DNA of 64,000 bases, taken from positions 1 to 64,000 of the forward strand of contig JBARXY010000025.1 in assembly GCA_049647585.1 (NCBI GenBank). The letters are read 5' to 3'. Position numbers and translations under genes: made by a program. Shown one piece after another: positions 42,301 through 51,537 of this stretch (the first letter of the stretch is position 1; every line of letters starts with the position of its first letter). The notes under the pieces were generated by a model. That model ran no database searches and was not told the DNA's origin. It was given only the letters and a program-made list of their open reading frames with translations. The DNA is from JAGQSZ01 sp049647585 (lineage in GTDB: Bacteria; Actinomycetota; Acidimicrobiia; Acidimicrobiales; Microtrichaceae).

Positions 42301-43359
42301 TCAGCCTGCGCACTTCTCGAGCACCAACCGGACAGGCTCGTCACTATCCCCGACAAACATCGTCGCCGTCACCATGGTGCCGTCGTCAATATATGTGACG
42401 GCCTGTTCGATCTGCCTGTTGAAGAGCTTCGAAGAGGTCGTCTTCGGAGGCCTCCCATAGTCCAAGGCCAACTCCCTCACGCGCTCGACGTAGCCGGCGA
42501 AGACCTTCTCGGGTTCTCCTGTGATGTCGAGAGCAGCCAGAAAACCACCCTGGCAGATGAACTCGTTCACCGGCGTCACCAGGCGTGAGCCTTCGATCAG
42601 CGTGAACCCATCCACTCCATCCCACGAGGACAGCGGATCACCCGGCTTCGCATCCGGTGGCGCCAGGTCGATCTCGCGCCCTGGTGGACGAACCACCGTC
42701 GGTCCCAGCGGCTGAAGATCGAACCGACCAGGGCCAATCCTTCTGGCCTCTGCCCCTTCCGGCATCCGCATCAAGGAAAGTACCGCGCTCGATATTGGAA
42801 GCTCATGACGGAAGTCCTGGCTCGACTGGAGGAAGATCCGCTCCTCGACACCGTCCACCGTGCGATAGCCGTCGGCATGACATTCGACAGATATCGGCTC
42901 GACTCCATCGGGAAGTGGCTCGCCAGGCGCTGGGTACTCGTTGGTACCAAGTGTCCGCTCATCCGGGGAGGCCCAACACGGGTCTGATGAAGATGCCCCA
43001 AGCTCGAAACCCAGCTTCTGGGCCTGATCGGCGAGGTCATACAGGGTCCGAACCGGATCTTGGGGGCGCAGGTACGCCGTCCACGCGCGACCGTCGTCCG
43101 GACCGCCGACCTGAGGGATGGCGGCCATCAGCAACAGGGTTCCTTCGGGAACCGTGAACCCCTCGGCTATCGGACTGCCTGCTCCGAGCACTACCGGTGA
43201 ATCAGATTCGACTTCGGAGGGCTCGGCCTCTTGCGGTCCAGCAGAGGGATCTCCACAGCCGATCGCAGTCAGAGCGATGGCAAGAACCACGATGACCGAA
43301 GCCCTGCCCCGGAGGTTGCTCGCCACCGAATGAACCCTCGAAATCGTAAGCCGACCCAT
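42301..43359 (-). CDS. lipoprotein of unknown function
   Basis: A 352-residue exported lipoprotein: basic head, hydrophobic segment, and lipobox ALTAIGCG (Cys35), then an acidic Ser/Glu-rich linker. The globular part (from EGFTVPEGTLLLMAAIPQVG) repeats no motif I know. The C-terminal TMVTATMFVGDSDEPVRLVLEKC may close it. Start at 43359, supported by GGGAGGAT eight bases upstream. The frame extends 26 codons further. It is convergent with dop and divergent from pup. Confidence 0.7.
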   Translation of the reverse strand: MGRLTISRVHSVASNLRGRASVIVVLAIALTAIGCGDPSAGPQEAEPSEVESDSPVVLGAGSPIAEGFTVPEGTLLLMAAIPQVGGPDDGRAWTAYLRPQDPVRTLYDLADQAQKLGFELGASSSDPCWASPDERTLGTNEYPAPGEPLPDGVEPISVECHADGYRTVDGVEERIFLQSSQDFRHELPISSAVLSLMRMPEGAEARRIGPGRFDLQPLGPTVVRPPGREIDLAPPDAKPGDPLSSWDGVDGFTLIEGSRLVTPVNEFICQGGFLAALDITGEPEKVFAGYVERVRELALDYGRPPKTTSSKLFNRQIEQAVTYIDDGTMVTATMFVGDSDEPVRLVLEKCAG

Positions 43360-43532
43360 CCGGATCCTCCCGATTGTGTAACGAACCGTACATGTTGGGA
43401 GTGAGGCGACCCGTAACAAGGATCTCGGTCCAAGCAATCTCGGTCGGGAGCTTTCAGCACGACTCGACCCGCCCCGGCTGACGTATTCGGCATTGCTGAG
43501 AAAGTCGACGCGGTATGTACCGGTCCGCGAGG

Positions 43533-43554
43533 TACGGTGAGATCAACGCGGAGG
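43533..43554 (+). promoter_or_regulatory. pup promoter and ribosome binding site
   Basis: TACGGT at 43533-43538 is a good -10. GGAGG at 43550-43554 lies six bases before the ATG, so pup has a short leader, unlike prcB. Confidence 0.45.
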
Positions 43555-43560
43555 TTTGAC

Positions 43561-43755
43561 ATGGCTGAACACGAACAGAAGAAAAAGTCTTCACCCCAGC
43601 GCACCGAAGAGGAAGTCGCCGAGGATCTCGCCCCGAGTGAGACCGGCAACAAGATCAAGGCCGAGCTGGATGAGCTACTCGACGAGATCGACGACGTGTT
43701 GGAAACCAACGCAGAGGAATTCGTCAAGTCCTACATCCAGAAGGGCGGGCAGTAG
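43561..43755 (+). CDS. pup: prokaryotic ubiquitin-like protein Pup
   Basis: A 64-residue disordered, acidic protein tag. The N-terminal Lys/Gln-rich part (EHEQKKKSSPQRTEEEV) threads into the ATPase. The coiled-coil-forming KIKAELDELLDEIDDVLE binds the ATPase coiled coil. The tail is VKSYIQKGGQ. The final Gln means the protein must be deamidated by Dop before PafA can ligate it to lysines. The next gene, prcB, starts 28 bases on. Confidence 0.97.
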   Translation: MAEHEQKKKSSPQRTEEEVAEDLAPSETGNKIKAELDELLDEIDDVLETNAEEFVKSYIQKGGQ

Positions 43756-43771
43756 CCACGTCAGTTGCAAG

Positions 43772-43777
43772 TAGCCT
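43772..43777 (+). promoter_or_regulatory. -10 hexamer TAGCCT of prcB, leaderless
   Basis: TAGCCT ends six bases before the GTG of prcB, giving the protease genes a promoter separate from pup. Confidence 0.5.
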
Positions 43778-43783
43778 GAAGCT

Positions 43784-44587
43784 GTGAATCTGCCTCATTT
43801 CAGCGGAGCCGATGACCCGGGTCCCGATTTCGCCGCTCTGGTGCGTCGGGCGGGTCTGTCTCCCCAGGTCCCAGACGCCCCGGTCGACGCTCGTTTGACC
43901 ATCACCCACGGCACGACCTGCGTGGCTCTCAAATACGCCGACGGCGCGTTGATGGCGGGGGACCGGCGGGCAACTTCGGGCAACTTCATCAGCCACCGGA
44001 CCATCGAAAAGGTCTTTCCGGCTGATCGCCACTCAGGCGTTGCCATCGCTGGGGCCGCGGGACCGGCGGTAGAGATGGTTCGACTGTTCCAATTGCAGCT
44101 CGAACACTACGAAAAGGTCGAAGGCGCCCAGCTCAGTCTCGACGGAAAGGCGAACCAGCTGTCCCAGATGGTTCGCAACCACCTCCCTGCCGCAATGCAG
44201 GGGCTCGCGGTCGTGCCGATATTCGCCGGTTACGACCGGGCCCGCACCGAGGGTCGGCTGTTCCAGTACGACGTCACAGGCGGTCGCTACGAGGAACACA
44301 ACTATGCGGCGACCGGTTCCGGCAGCCTGCACGCCTCGACTGTCATCAAGTTGGGTTGGCGCGAGGATCTTGACCGTTCAACCGCAGTGGACCTGGTGCT
44401 GAGGGCGCTGTTCGAAGCGGCCGATGAGGATTCGGCAACGGGGGGCCCGGACCTGGTTAGAGCGGTATTCCCGATCGTCGCGACCATCACCGATGACGGT
44501 TACGAGCGGGTGGGCGACGACGAGATCGCCGAGAGGTACCGGACGATCCTTGCGCAGCTCACCGAGGAACGGGGAGGTGCACGATGA
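43784..44587 (+). CDS. prcB: 20S proteasome beta subunit
   Basis: A 267-residue proteolytic subunit. A 43-residue propeptide ends in ARLTITHG. The mature chain starts TTCVALKYADGALMAGDRR, so Thr44 is the catalytic nucleophile. The Asp and Lys of the active site lie in GDRRATSGNFISHRTIEKVF. The C-terminal region is normal. The ATG of prcA overlaps its stop, ensuring equal synthesis of both rings. The GTG at 43784 is supported by the upstream -10 element. Confidence 0.97.
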   Translation: MNLPHFSGADDPGPDFAALVRRAGLSPQVPDAPVDARLTITHGTTCVALKYADGALMAGDRRATSGNFISHRTIEKVFPADRHSGVAIAGAAGPAVEMVRLFQLQLEHYEKVEGAQLSLDGKANQLSQMVRNHLPAAMQGLAVVPIFAGYDRARTEGRLFQYDVTGGRYEEHNYAATGSGSLHASTVIKLGWREDLDRSTAVDLVLRALFEAADEDSATGGPDLVRAVFPIVATITDDGYERVGDDEIAERYRTILAQLTEERGGAR

Positions 44588-45399
44588 CTGCTCCGTTCTA
44601 CGTCTCACCCGAGCAGATGATGAAGGACCGGGCCGATTACGCCCGTAAGGGCATCGCCCGTGGCCGTGCCCTGGTCGCCTGCACCTTCGACGAGGGAATC
44701 CTGCTGTGCGCAGAGAATCCATCCCGGATGCTCCGAAAGATCTCCGAGATATATGACCGCATCGCCTTTGCCGGTGTCGGCAAGTACAACGAATTCGATC
44801 AGCTTCGCATCGCCGGGGTCCGCCACGCCGACCTGAAGGGATTCTCCTTCAGTCGTGAGGACGTCGACGCCCGATCGCTCGCCAACCAGTACGCGCAGAT
44901 GCTCGGACAGGTGTTCACCCACGAGATGAAGCCGATGGAGGTTGAGATTCTCGTGGCCGAGGTGGGCCATCAGCCGGACGGAGACCAGCTGTTCCACATC
45001 CTCTATGACGGCACTCTGATAGATGAGTCGGACTGGTGTGTCCTGGGCGGCGAGGCCGACGCCATCCGGACACGGGTCGAGAGCAGCTGGGTCAAGGGTG
45101 GAACCCTCCAACAAGCGATCGAAGCAGCAGTCGGAGCTCTTGCCGGACCGGACAGGACACTTGGGGTCGATCAGGTCGAAGTTGCGATCTTGGGCCGCCA
45201 CAACGGCCGTCGAACCTTCCGACAGATCGATGATGAGGAGCTACTGACGCTCCTGCCGGCTGCGTACGGTGCCGCTACCAGTGAGGCAGAGTCCGAAGCA
45301 GCAAGCGACACTGCGGCCCAGGTCCAGACCTCGGGCGAGCCGACGATCGAGCCTTCCACCGGGTCAGCAACCGAACCCCCGGGCGAGTCACCCGCCTAG
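44584..45399 (+). CDS. prcA: 20S proteasome alpha subunit
   Basis: A 271-residue outer-ring subunit. The N-terminus MTAPFYVSPEQMMKDRADYARKG is the gating helix. YDRIAFAGVGKYNEFDQLR and FSREDVDARSLANQYAQ are typical, while the active-site Thr is absent, as expected. A 50-residue Ser/Glu/Pro-rich tail (from about 225) is disordered. The ATPase's GQYL tail should dock between these subunits. ATGA overlap with prcB. Confidence 0.96.
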   Translation: MTAPFYVSPEQMMKDRADYARKGIARGRALVACTFDEGILLCAENPSRMLRKISEIYDRIAFAGVGKYNEFDQLRIAGVRHADLKGFSFSREDVDARSLANQYAQMLGQVFTHEMKPMEVEILVAEVGHQPDGDQLFHILYDGTLIDESDWCVLGGEADAIRTRVESSWVKGGTLQQAIEAAVGALAGPDRTLGVDQVEVAILGRHNGRRTFRQIDDEELLTLLPAAYGAATSEAESEAASDTAAQVQTSGEPTIEPSTGSATEPPGESPA

Positions 45400-45527
45400 C
45401 GGTCGCTTTTGCCGATGCGGTCGGGCCCGTCGTTCGGGTCGCCGCTACAGACATTCGAAGCGACCAGCCCGACAGGAATAATCGTGTGGGGCCTACAACG
45501 GGGCTCAGCCGGGTAGCTTGATCAAAT

Positions 45528-46883
45528 ATGGACCGGAGAATCTACGGACTCGAAAACGAGTACGGAGTCACCTGCACCCAGCGCGGTCAGCGTCGGCTCA
45601 GTCCTGACGAAGTCGCCAGGTATCTCTTTCGCCGTGTCGTGTCCTGGGGTCGGTCCTCGAACGTCTTTCTCGCCAACGGTGCCCGTCTCTATCTAGATGT
45701 CGGTTCGCACCCGGAGTTCGCGACTCCGGAATGCGACCTTCTCTATGACCTCGTTGCCCACGACAAGGCGGGTGAGTGGATTCTTGGACAGTTGGTTGAA
45801 TCGGCTGAACAGCGCCTGGCGGAGGAGGGAATCCGGGGCGACATCTATCTGTTCCGCAACAACACGGACTCCGCCGGCAACAGCTACGGATGCCATGAGA
45901 ACTATCTGACCAGCCGGGATGACCTGACCAACTACAGCGAGGTCCTCATTCCGTTCCTGGTCAGCAGGCAGATATATGCGGGCGCCGGCAAGGTGCTGCA
46001 GAACCCTCGCGGAGCACAGTTCTCGGTCTCTCAGCGCGCCGAACACATCTGGGAAGGCGTGTCCTCGGCGACGACCCGCTCGCGGCCGATCATCAACACA
46101 CGCGATGAGCCCCATGCCGACGCCGAACGCTTCCGACGTCTCCATGTGATCGTCGGCGACTCCAACATGAGCGAGTACGCCACGTTCCTGAAAGTCGGCG
46201 CCTGCTCGCTCATCCTTCGGATGCTCGAGGATCCGAGCGTCGTCCTTCGCGACATGACCCTCGAGAATCCGATCCGAGCAATCCGCGAGATCAGCCACGA
46301 CATCACCTGTAGGCGGAATGTGCGTCTGGCTAACGGACGTGAGATCTCGGCGTGGGAGATCCAGTCCGAGTATCTGCAACGTGCGCTGCGTTACGCCGAC
46401 AACCATGACCTTTCGCCCCAGGAGAAGCAGGCCCTTGGCATGTGGGAACACGTCATGGCGGGGATCGAGGACGACCCGTTGACCATGGGACGTGAGATCG
46501 ACTGGGTGACCAAGTACAACCTGATCGAGCGGTACCGGGCACGTCACAACTTGGCCTTGAGTGACTCGCGGGTGTCGCTGCTGGATCTGCAGTATCACGA
46601 CATAAACCGCGAACGATCGGTGTTCTACAAGCTCCAGAACGCCGGTCTGGTCGAACGGATCGTCACCGACAGCGCAATCATCGAGGCGATCGACACCCCG
46701 CCGCAGACGACAAGGGCCAAACTCCGGGGCGACTTCATCCGGCGTGCCAAGGAACGCAAACGTGACTACACCGTCGACTGGGTGCACCTGAAGCTGAACG
46801 ACCAAGCCCAGCGCACCGTGCTCTGCAAGGACCCGTTCATCGCCAGCGACGAGCGGGTCGACCGGCTGATCGCCTCGCTGTAG
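45528..46883 (+). CDS. pafA: Pup-protein ligase PafA
   Basis: A 451-residue ligase forming an isopeptide between the C-terminal Glu of Pup and substrate lysines, with ATP. GLENEYGVTC, NGARLYLDVGSHPEFATPEC, FRNNTDSAGNSYGCHENYL and IINTRDEPHADAERFRRLHV are intact. The GLENEYG glutamates bind magnesium. It lacks the extra Dop loop. A TAGCTT lies eight bases before the ATG. It forms the end of the pup-prcB-prcA-pafA series. Confidence 0.97.
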   Translation: MDRRIYGLENEYGVTCTQRGQRRLSPDEVARYLFRRVVSWGRSSNVFLANGARLYLDVGSHPEFATPECDLLYDLVAHDKAGEWILGQLVESAEQRLAEEGIRGDIYLFRNNTDSAGNSYGCHENYLTSRDDLTNYSEVLIPFLVSRQIYAGAGKVLQNPRGAQFSVSQRAEHIWEGVSSATTRSRPIINTRDEPHADAERFRRLHVIVGDSNMSEYATFLKVGACSLILRMLEDPSVVLRDMTLENPIRAIREISHDITCRRNVRLANGREISAWEIQSEYLQRALRYADNHDLSPQEKQALGMWEHVMAGIEDDPLTMGREIDWVTKYNLIERYRARHNLALSDSRVSLLDLQYHDINRERSVFYKLQNAGLVERIVTDSAIIEAIDTPPQTTRAKLRGDFIRRAKERKRDYTVDWVHLKLNDQAQRTVLCKDPFIASDERVDRLIASL

Positions 46884-46989
46884 CGGACGCCCTTCGGGAA
46901 ATGGCGATGCCATAGACGTCTACGACAACCTTCTGTGCGATTTTCGGACTTGATGAAACAAAATCCGGCCGGAGCCTCATAGACACAAC

Positions 46990-47607
46990 GTGTCCGAACA
47001 GAGCATGGACAACCAGTCCGCTACCACCGAAAGAAGACCCTTGGCCACAGATGATGGCCGCCGGTCCACCGATGCAGAATTGCTTGAATTTGCATCGCAG
47101 GATCCGGGGTCTTTCCGAGTCCTATACGACCGACACTCCGAAGTGATCTACAGATTTGTGCTCCGCCGGATCGGTGAACGTGAAGTGGCACTCGAAGTCA
47201 CAGCAGAGACTTTCGCCAGGGCGTGGTTCGGCCGCGAGAAGTTCATCGATCATCGCTCAGGAACAGCACTGCCCTGGCTCTATGGAATCGCAGCAAATGT
47301 CATACGCGAATCGGTCCGGCGTCAGCAGTTGTCCAACCGGGCGACACATCGACTCGGTATGGCACTCGGGATTGACCGGAGAATCATTCCGACGCCAGCT
47401 TGGAACGAGGGGCTCGATGAGGACCTTGATGACGCGCTCCGGAGTCTGCCTCCCGAACAGCGTCGGGCGGTCGAGCTTCGGGTCCTCGACGACGAGACCT
47501 ACACGACCGTGGCAGAGGAACTCGATTGCTCCGAGGGTGCAGCCCGGATCCGTGTGCCAAGAGGCCTACGAGCACTACGAAAGATTTTCAGAGAGGATTC
47601 AAAATGA
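46990..47607 (+). CDS. ECF-type RNA polymerase sigma factor
   Basis: A 205-residue sigma-70 family factor of the extracytoplasmic-function size. Region 2 (about 30-100) has DPGSFRVLYDRHSEVIYRFVLRRIG and ALPWLYGIAANVIRE. Region 4 (about 140-200) has LDDALRSLPPEQRRAVELRV and the recognition helix ELDCSEGAARIRVPRGLRAL. The N-terminal ~28 residues are a polar extension. The membrane-anchored partner gene overlaps its stop (ATGA). It lies between pafA and the pafBC region, so it may govern stress expression of this locus (inference). Confidence 0.9.
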   Translation: MSEQSMDNQSATTERRPLATDDGRRSTDAELLEFASQDPGSFRVLYDRHSEVIYRFVLRRIGEREVALEVTAETFARAWFGREKFIDHRSGTALPWLYGIAANVIRESVRRQQLSNRATHRLGMALGIDRRIIPTPAWNEGLDEDLDDALRSLPPEQRRAVELRVLDDETYTTVAEELDCSEGAARIRVPRGLRALRKIFREDSK

Positions 47608-48305
47608 AGGCTGACGAGCAGAAGAATGATGACGACTCGACGCGCAGTTCCCTCAAAGCGCTGGGTGACGAGTTGGAGCAAGCCATTTCGCATCAGTTGG
47701 TCGGCACTGCGCGGAACCTGACCGGGGGAGTTTCAGATCCTCATCGGCAAGGCAGAAGGCGTGGCACTCTCGCACTCGCGACGCTGGGCCTAGTGGTCGT
47801 TGCTGCCGCGGCGGTTGTATTCACAACGACCGCCGGCTCCGGAGAGCAGGCAGTTCTGTCCGCATCCCCGCAAAATGCACGGACGGAAGCCCGGTCAACT
47901 GCTGATGAGTCCTCCGGTGACCCCTCCGTCCCACCGGCATCGATGTCGGGCGAGGAGTTCAAGTCGACGATCTTCCTGAAGGCGACACCGTTCGTCGGGA
48001 CCAACCCGGTGTGCGAGCCGAGCGGTCCCACCGCCACCAGAAGTAGCGATGGTTCGACCATCGGAGCGTTCACGTGCACTCTGGTCCGGGCTCCCACCGG
48101 CATGAGCACCGCGGCCGACGGCGGACTTCCAAGCACCCAGATGTACATCAGTTACCATCCCGACCGAACGAGCATCATCGAAACTCGCTGCGACAGTGAC
48201 GCGACACGACTTGTCTGGAACTGCTCGTCGGAATCCAACAAGGGCGAGTGGCTCGCACATGACAGAGTCGAAGGATTCACCTGGACAAGTGATCCGGGCG
48301 ACTGA
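47604..48305 (+). CDS. membrane-anchored partner of the ECF sigma factor, probable anti-sigma
   Basis: A 233-residue protein with a cytosolic N-terminal segment of about 50 residues (STRSSLKALGDELEQAI), one membrane helix (TLALATLGLVVVAAAAVVF, about 57-77), a disordered linker and a C-terminal extracytoplasmic domain with four cysteines (NPVCEPSG, FTCTL, TRCDSD, WNCSSE), likely disulfide-bonded. No zinc-binding anti-sigma motif (HxxxCxxC) is present. The role as anti-sigma or sensor is inferred from overlap with the sigma gene and the topology. Confidence 0.65.
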   Translation: MKADEQKNDDDSTRSSLKALGDELEQAISHQLVGTARNLTGGVSDPHRQGRRRGTLALATLGLVVVAAAAVVFTTTAGSGEQAVLSASPQNARTEARSTADESSGDPSVPPASMSGEEFKSTIFLKATPFVGTNPVCEPSGPTATRSSDGSTIGAFTCTLVRAPTGMSTAADGGLPSTQMYISYHPDRTSIIETRCDSDATRLVWNCSSESNKGEWLAHDRVEGFTWTSDPGD

Positions 48306-48356
48306 GCATTTCGTAGAAGTGGAGCTGTGATCACTTTGCGACACGGGTTCTTCGAC

Positions 48357-48362
48357 TAGACC
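48357..48362 (+). promoter_or_regulatory. -10 candidate TAGACC of the DUF3866 gene
   Basis: TAGACC ends six bases before the GTG at 48369, with no ribosome binding site. Confidence 0.35.
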
Positions 48363-48368
48363 ACAACG

Positions 48369-49478
48369 GTGCCCAGTTTCAGGACCGCGGAAGTAACAGA
48401 GGTCATATCGGAGCGTCGAGGGTTGCAACGTCTGCGTGTCGACATGCCCGACGGGTCGAGCGCCCGGGCATATGGCCTGACCCAGCTGATCGGCACCTGC
48501 GACCCTGGGGATCGGGTTGTGTTGAACACCACAGCCGTCGAGTTGGATCTTGGCACCGGCGGCTGGCACTTCGTTCACTGGAACCTCAGTCGTGAGGACT
48601 TCGTCGAGCCGGGACCCGAGCACATCATGAAGATGCGCTACACGAGCCTTCAGATCGATGCCGGTACCGACGAGCTGAACCACCCCGAATGCGACCTGCC
48701 GATCGACGGAGTTCCGGTTGTGGTCTGCTCGGTGCACAGCCAGGTTGCCGCTGTTGCCGCGTCATTCGCCGCCTCGGCACCCGAGCTGAACCTTGTCTAT
48801 GTGATGACCGACGGAGCCGCCCTTCCTCTGGCACTGTCGGATCTGGTCGCGACCATGACCGAGAATGGAACCATCGCCGGATCGATCACGGCCGGTCACG
48901 CCTTCGGCGGAGATATGGAAGCCGTTTCGGTACCCGCTGCGCTCGGCCTGGCAGTGCACACCCTCGGTGCGGACGCTGTTGTCGTCGGCATGGGACCTGG
49001 CGTGGTCGGGACGGGCACGGCTCTCGGCACCACTGCCATCGAGGTCGCTCCGATTCTCGATGCCGTGGCTGATGCGGGTGGGGTGCCCATCATGTGTGTC
49101 CGGGCGTCGAGCGGGGATCCGCGCCCACGGCACCAGGGAATCTCCCACCACACAGTCACTTCCGCGCGGCTCACCCACAGCCGTCCCTGGGTTGCTCCGG
49201 TGCCACCTGAGGCCGCGGATCTGCCGGGCGTGCGGGCGTCGGGAATCGGTGGGACCGAGGACCCGCCTAAAATACTTGCCATGGCAGGACTGAAGGTGAC
49301 GACAATGGGTCGCTCCGTCGAGGAGGATCGACTCTTCTTCGCAGCCGCTGCAGCCGCCGGAACGCTCGCCGCCACGGTCGCAACACAGGGCGAATCAGCC
49401 TTGGGTGAAGATTCCAATCGTGGTTCAGGCGTCGGTGAAGCAGCCTTGGGTGAAGATTCCAATCTGGATCGGGAGTAG
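48369..49478 (+). CDS. DUF3866 family protein
   Basis: A 369-residue protein of the actinobacterial DUF3866 family. Characteristic stretches are RRGLQRLRVDMPDGS, VLNTTAVELDLGTGGWHFVHWN, GSITAGHAFGGDMEAVSVPAAL and SGDPRPRHQGISHHTVTSARLTHSRP. The Gly- and His-rich loops suggest an enzymatic or cofactor-binding role, but none is known. A tail with a 45-base-period repeat (ALGEDSN twice) ends the protein. It lies directly upstream of pafB, three bases away. Confidence 0.85.
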   Translation: MPSFRTAEVTEVISERRGLQRLRVDMPDGSSARAYGLTQLIGTCDPGDRVVLNTTAVELDLGTGGWHFVHWNLSREDFVEPGPEHIMKMRYTSLQIDAGTDELNHPECDLPIDGVPVVVCSVHSQVAAVAASFAASAPELNLVYVMTDGAALPLALSDLVATMTENGTIAGSITAGHAFGGDMEAVSVPAALGLAVHTLGADAVVVGMGPGVVGTGTALGTTAIEVAPILDAVADAGGVPIMCVRASSGDPRPRHQGISHHTVTSARLTHSRPWVAPVPPEAADLPGVRASGIGGTEDPPKILAMAGLKVTTMGRSVEEDRLFFAAAAAAGTLAATVATQGESALGEDSNRGSGVGEAALGEDSNLDRE

Positions 49479-49481
49479 GAC

Positions 49482-50480
49482 TTGGCAAAGCTTGATCGCC
49501 TCTTGAATCTGACTGCGGCCCTGATCGACACGACGATCCCCCTGACTGCGGAACAGATCCGCGAGCGGGTTCCTGACTACCCCGAGGGAAAAACTGCGTT
49601 CCACAGGGCTTTCGAGCGCGACAAGGATGACCTGCGCGAAATGGGCATTCCGCTCGAAACCGTGACGGTCACCCATACCGAGCAACCCATATCGGCCTAC
49701 ACGATCGATCAGGACACCTACGCCCTTCCCGATCCCGGACTGACACCCGAGGAACTCGCCGCCCTATACCTGGCGAGCACCTCGGTGATGCTCGAGGGCC
49801 ACGATGAGGAAGATCTGGAGTTTGCCTTCCGGAAGCTCGGCGGCTCAGGGGCCAGCGGCGAAGCTGTCGCCACACCGTTGGCGACCGTGCCGGTCTCACC
49901 GTCGCTGGCGAACCTGTTCGAAGCCACGATCGAGCGGCGTCAGGTCGACTTCGGTTACTCGGGCAGCCAGCGCCGCCTGCAGCCCTACCGCCTGCAGTTC
50001 GAACGGGGCCATTGGTATCTGAGCGGACACGACCTGGACCGCGACGACCATCGGAGCTTCCGTCTCGACCGGATCGAAGGTGACGTGACGGCCGGACCTC
50101 CCCGCAGTTTCGAAAGGCCCGAATCACCACGTGGCGTCCTCACCCGCCCGTGGGAGATGGGCGAAGGCCCGGCGATTCCGGTCAAGGTTCACATCGACCG
50201 AGAACCTGCCCAGGCAACGCTGGTCGACCATCCCGACCTAACCGTCATCGAAAGATCTCCTAACGGTTCGGTCGTGGTCGAGCTTTCGGTCAGCAACCCG
50301 AACGGCCTTTGGCACTTCATGGTCAACCTGTTGGATCGGGCAGAAATCCTCGAACCTCCGGAGATGAGAGAAGGCCTGATCCGCTACTTGAGCTCACACA
50401 CGGCCGCCGCAACAGCCACCCCGGCGACTGCATCGGACCCGCCTGTCGCCTCGGCAAGAGCCAATCGGGGGAACCCATGA
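49482..50480 (+). CDS. pafB: WYL-domain transcription regulator PafB
   Basis: A 332-residue regulator: N-terminal winged helix (LDRLLNLTAALIDTTIPLTAEQIRERV), WYL domain (QVDFGYSG ... YRLQFERGHWYLSGHDLDR, then FRLDRIEG) and the WCX C-terminal domain. With PafC it forms the PafBC complex, which activates DNA-damage response genes in actinobacteria independently of LexA. The TTG start at 49482 is three bases after the DUF3866 stop. A Thr/Ala/Pro-rich tail overlaps the pafC start. Confidence 0.92.
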   Translation: MAKLDRLLNLTAALIDTTIPLTAEQIRERVPDYPEGKTAFHRAFERDKDDLREMGIPLETVTVTHTEQPISAYTIDQDTYALPDPGLTPEELAALYLASTSVMLEGHDEEDLEFAFRKLGGSGASGEAVATPLATVPVSPSLANLFEATIERRQVDFGYSGSQRRLQPYRLQFERGHWYLSGHDLDRDDHRSFRLDRIEGDVTAGPPRSFERPESPRGVLTRPWEMGEGPAIPVKVHIDREPAQATLVDHPDLTVIERSPNGSVVVELSVSNPNGLWHFMVNLLDRAEILEPPEMREGLIRYLSSHTAAATATPATASDPPVASARANRGNP

Positions 50481-51442
50481 AGCGAGTGACCGCTGTCGAG
50501 CGGGTTCAGCGGATCCTGACAATCCTTCCGTGGATAGTCGACAACCCGGGCTGTCACGTCGACGAGGTGTGTGACCGGTTCGGGATTGAGCGCAGCGATC
50601 TGATCAACGACCTGGACCTGGTATTCGTTCACGTAGGACTCCACCCGTTCACGCCCGACATGCTCTCCGACGTTTCGATCGAGGACGACCGGATCAACGT
50701 CCATCTGGGCGACTACTTCCACCGGCCGCTTCGTCTGACCAGCCTCGAGGCTCTGATTCTGTTGACTGCCGCAAGTGCAAACATCCCGTTTGCGACAGGC
50801 GACGAAGACGGCCGTGCGACCTTGGGTTCCGCTGTCGACAAGCTCAGGACAGCGCTGGGCGCTGGCGAAGGCAACACATTCGATGTGCAACTGGGTGCCG
50901 CCGACCAAGGGATGCTCGAGACGTTCAGACAAGCGGCGCAGAGCCACAAGAGCGTTCTGATCGGCTACTACACATACGGCCGTGATGAGCTGTCGACCAG
51001 ACTCGTCGACCCCCACCGCGTCACCAGCCAGAGCGGCTTCTGGTATCTGAGCGCGTGGTGTCACAAGGCCGGCGCGCTACGGGAGTTCCGGGTCGACCGG
51101 ATCTACTCCGCTGAACCGACCGATGAGACCTTCGAAGCTCCGATCGAGACTCCGGAGTTCTCCTGGAATCTGAACGAGCGCCTCCGGACGGTAGAAATAG
51201 TTGGTGACCCATCGATCACCTGGGTATCGGAGCTCTATCCCTGCGACGAGGTCGAAACGCTCGCGGACGGTCGACTCAGAATCGTCCTTCCGGTCACAGC
51301 TACCAGGTGGTTGGAGCGACTACTGCTCAGACTCGACCCCTCGACGACGGTTCTGGACGCCGAGACCGGCGAGGACCTTCGCCCGGTCGCCGTTGAGGCG
51401 GCACGCAGGATCCTTGGACGCTACGACTCGGGCGCTGCGTGA
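50477..51442 (+). CDS. pafC: WYL-domain transcription regulator PafC
   Basis: A 321-residue partner of PafB with the same plan: helix-turn-helix (VERVQRILTILPWIVDNPGCHVDEVCDRFGI, residues 6-40), WYL domain (KSVLIGYYTYGRDELSTRLVDP, FWYLSAWCHKAGALREFRVDRI) and a C-terminal WCX domain. The ATG overlaps the end of pafB by four bases. A big imperfect hairpin follows its stop. Confidence 0.92.
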   Translation: MKRVTAVERVQRILTILPWIVDNPGCHVDEVCDRFGIERSDLINDLDLVFVHVGLHPFTPDMLSDVSIEDDRINVHLGDYFHRPLRLTSLEALILLTAASANIPFATGDEDGRATLGSAVDKLRTALGAGEGNTFDVQLGAADQGMLETFRQAAQSHKSVLIGYYTYGRDELSTRLVDPHRVTSQSGFWYLSAWCHKAGALREFRVDRIYSAEPTDETFEAPIETPEFSWNLNERLRTVEIVGDPSITWVSELYPCDEVETLADGRLRIVLPVTATRWLERLLLRLDPSTTVLDAETGEDLRPVAVEAARRILGRYDSGAA

Positions 51443-51456
51443 GTGAGCTGAACCAC

Positions 51457-51522
51457 ATCGGACCCGGCGGAACGAAGCCCGAGATATTCGTTCGTCTACG
51501 AATCCGCCCAGCCGGGTCGGAT
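51457..51522 (+). terminator. imperfect long hairpin after pafC
   Basis: ATCGGACCCGGCGGA (51457-51471) pairs with 51503-51522 apart from one mismatch and a CA bulge. A small ATTCGT...ACGAAT hairpin lies in the loop. It separates the pafC and lepB units. Confidence 0.55.
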
Positions 51523-51537
51523 CTAAGGATCAGGTTG

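Noticed and set aside
45693..46913. 406-residue minus-strand frame opposite pafA
   Set aside because: Antisense to a fully recognisable PafA, with no domain and no ribosome binding site.
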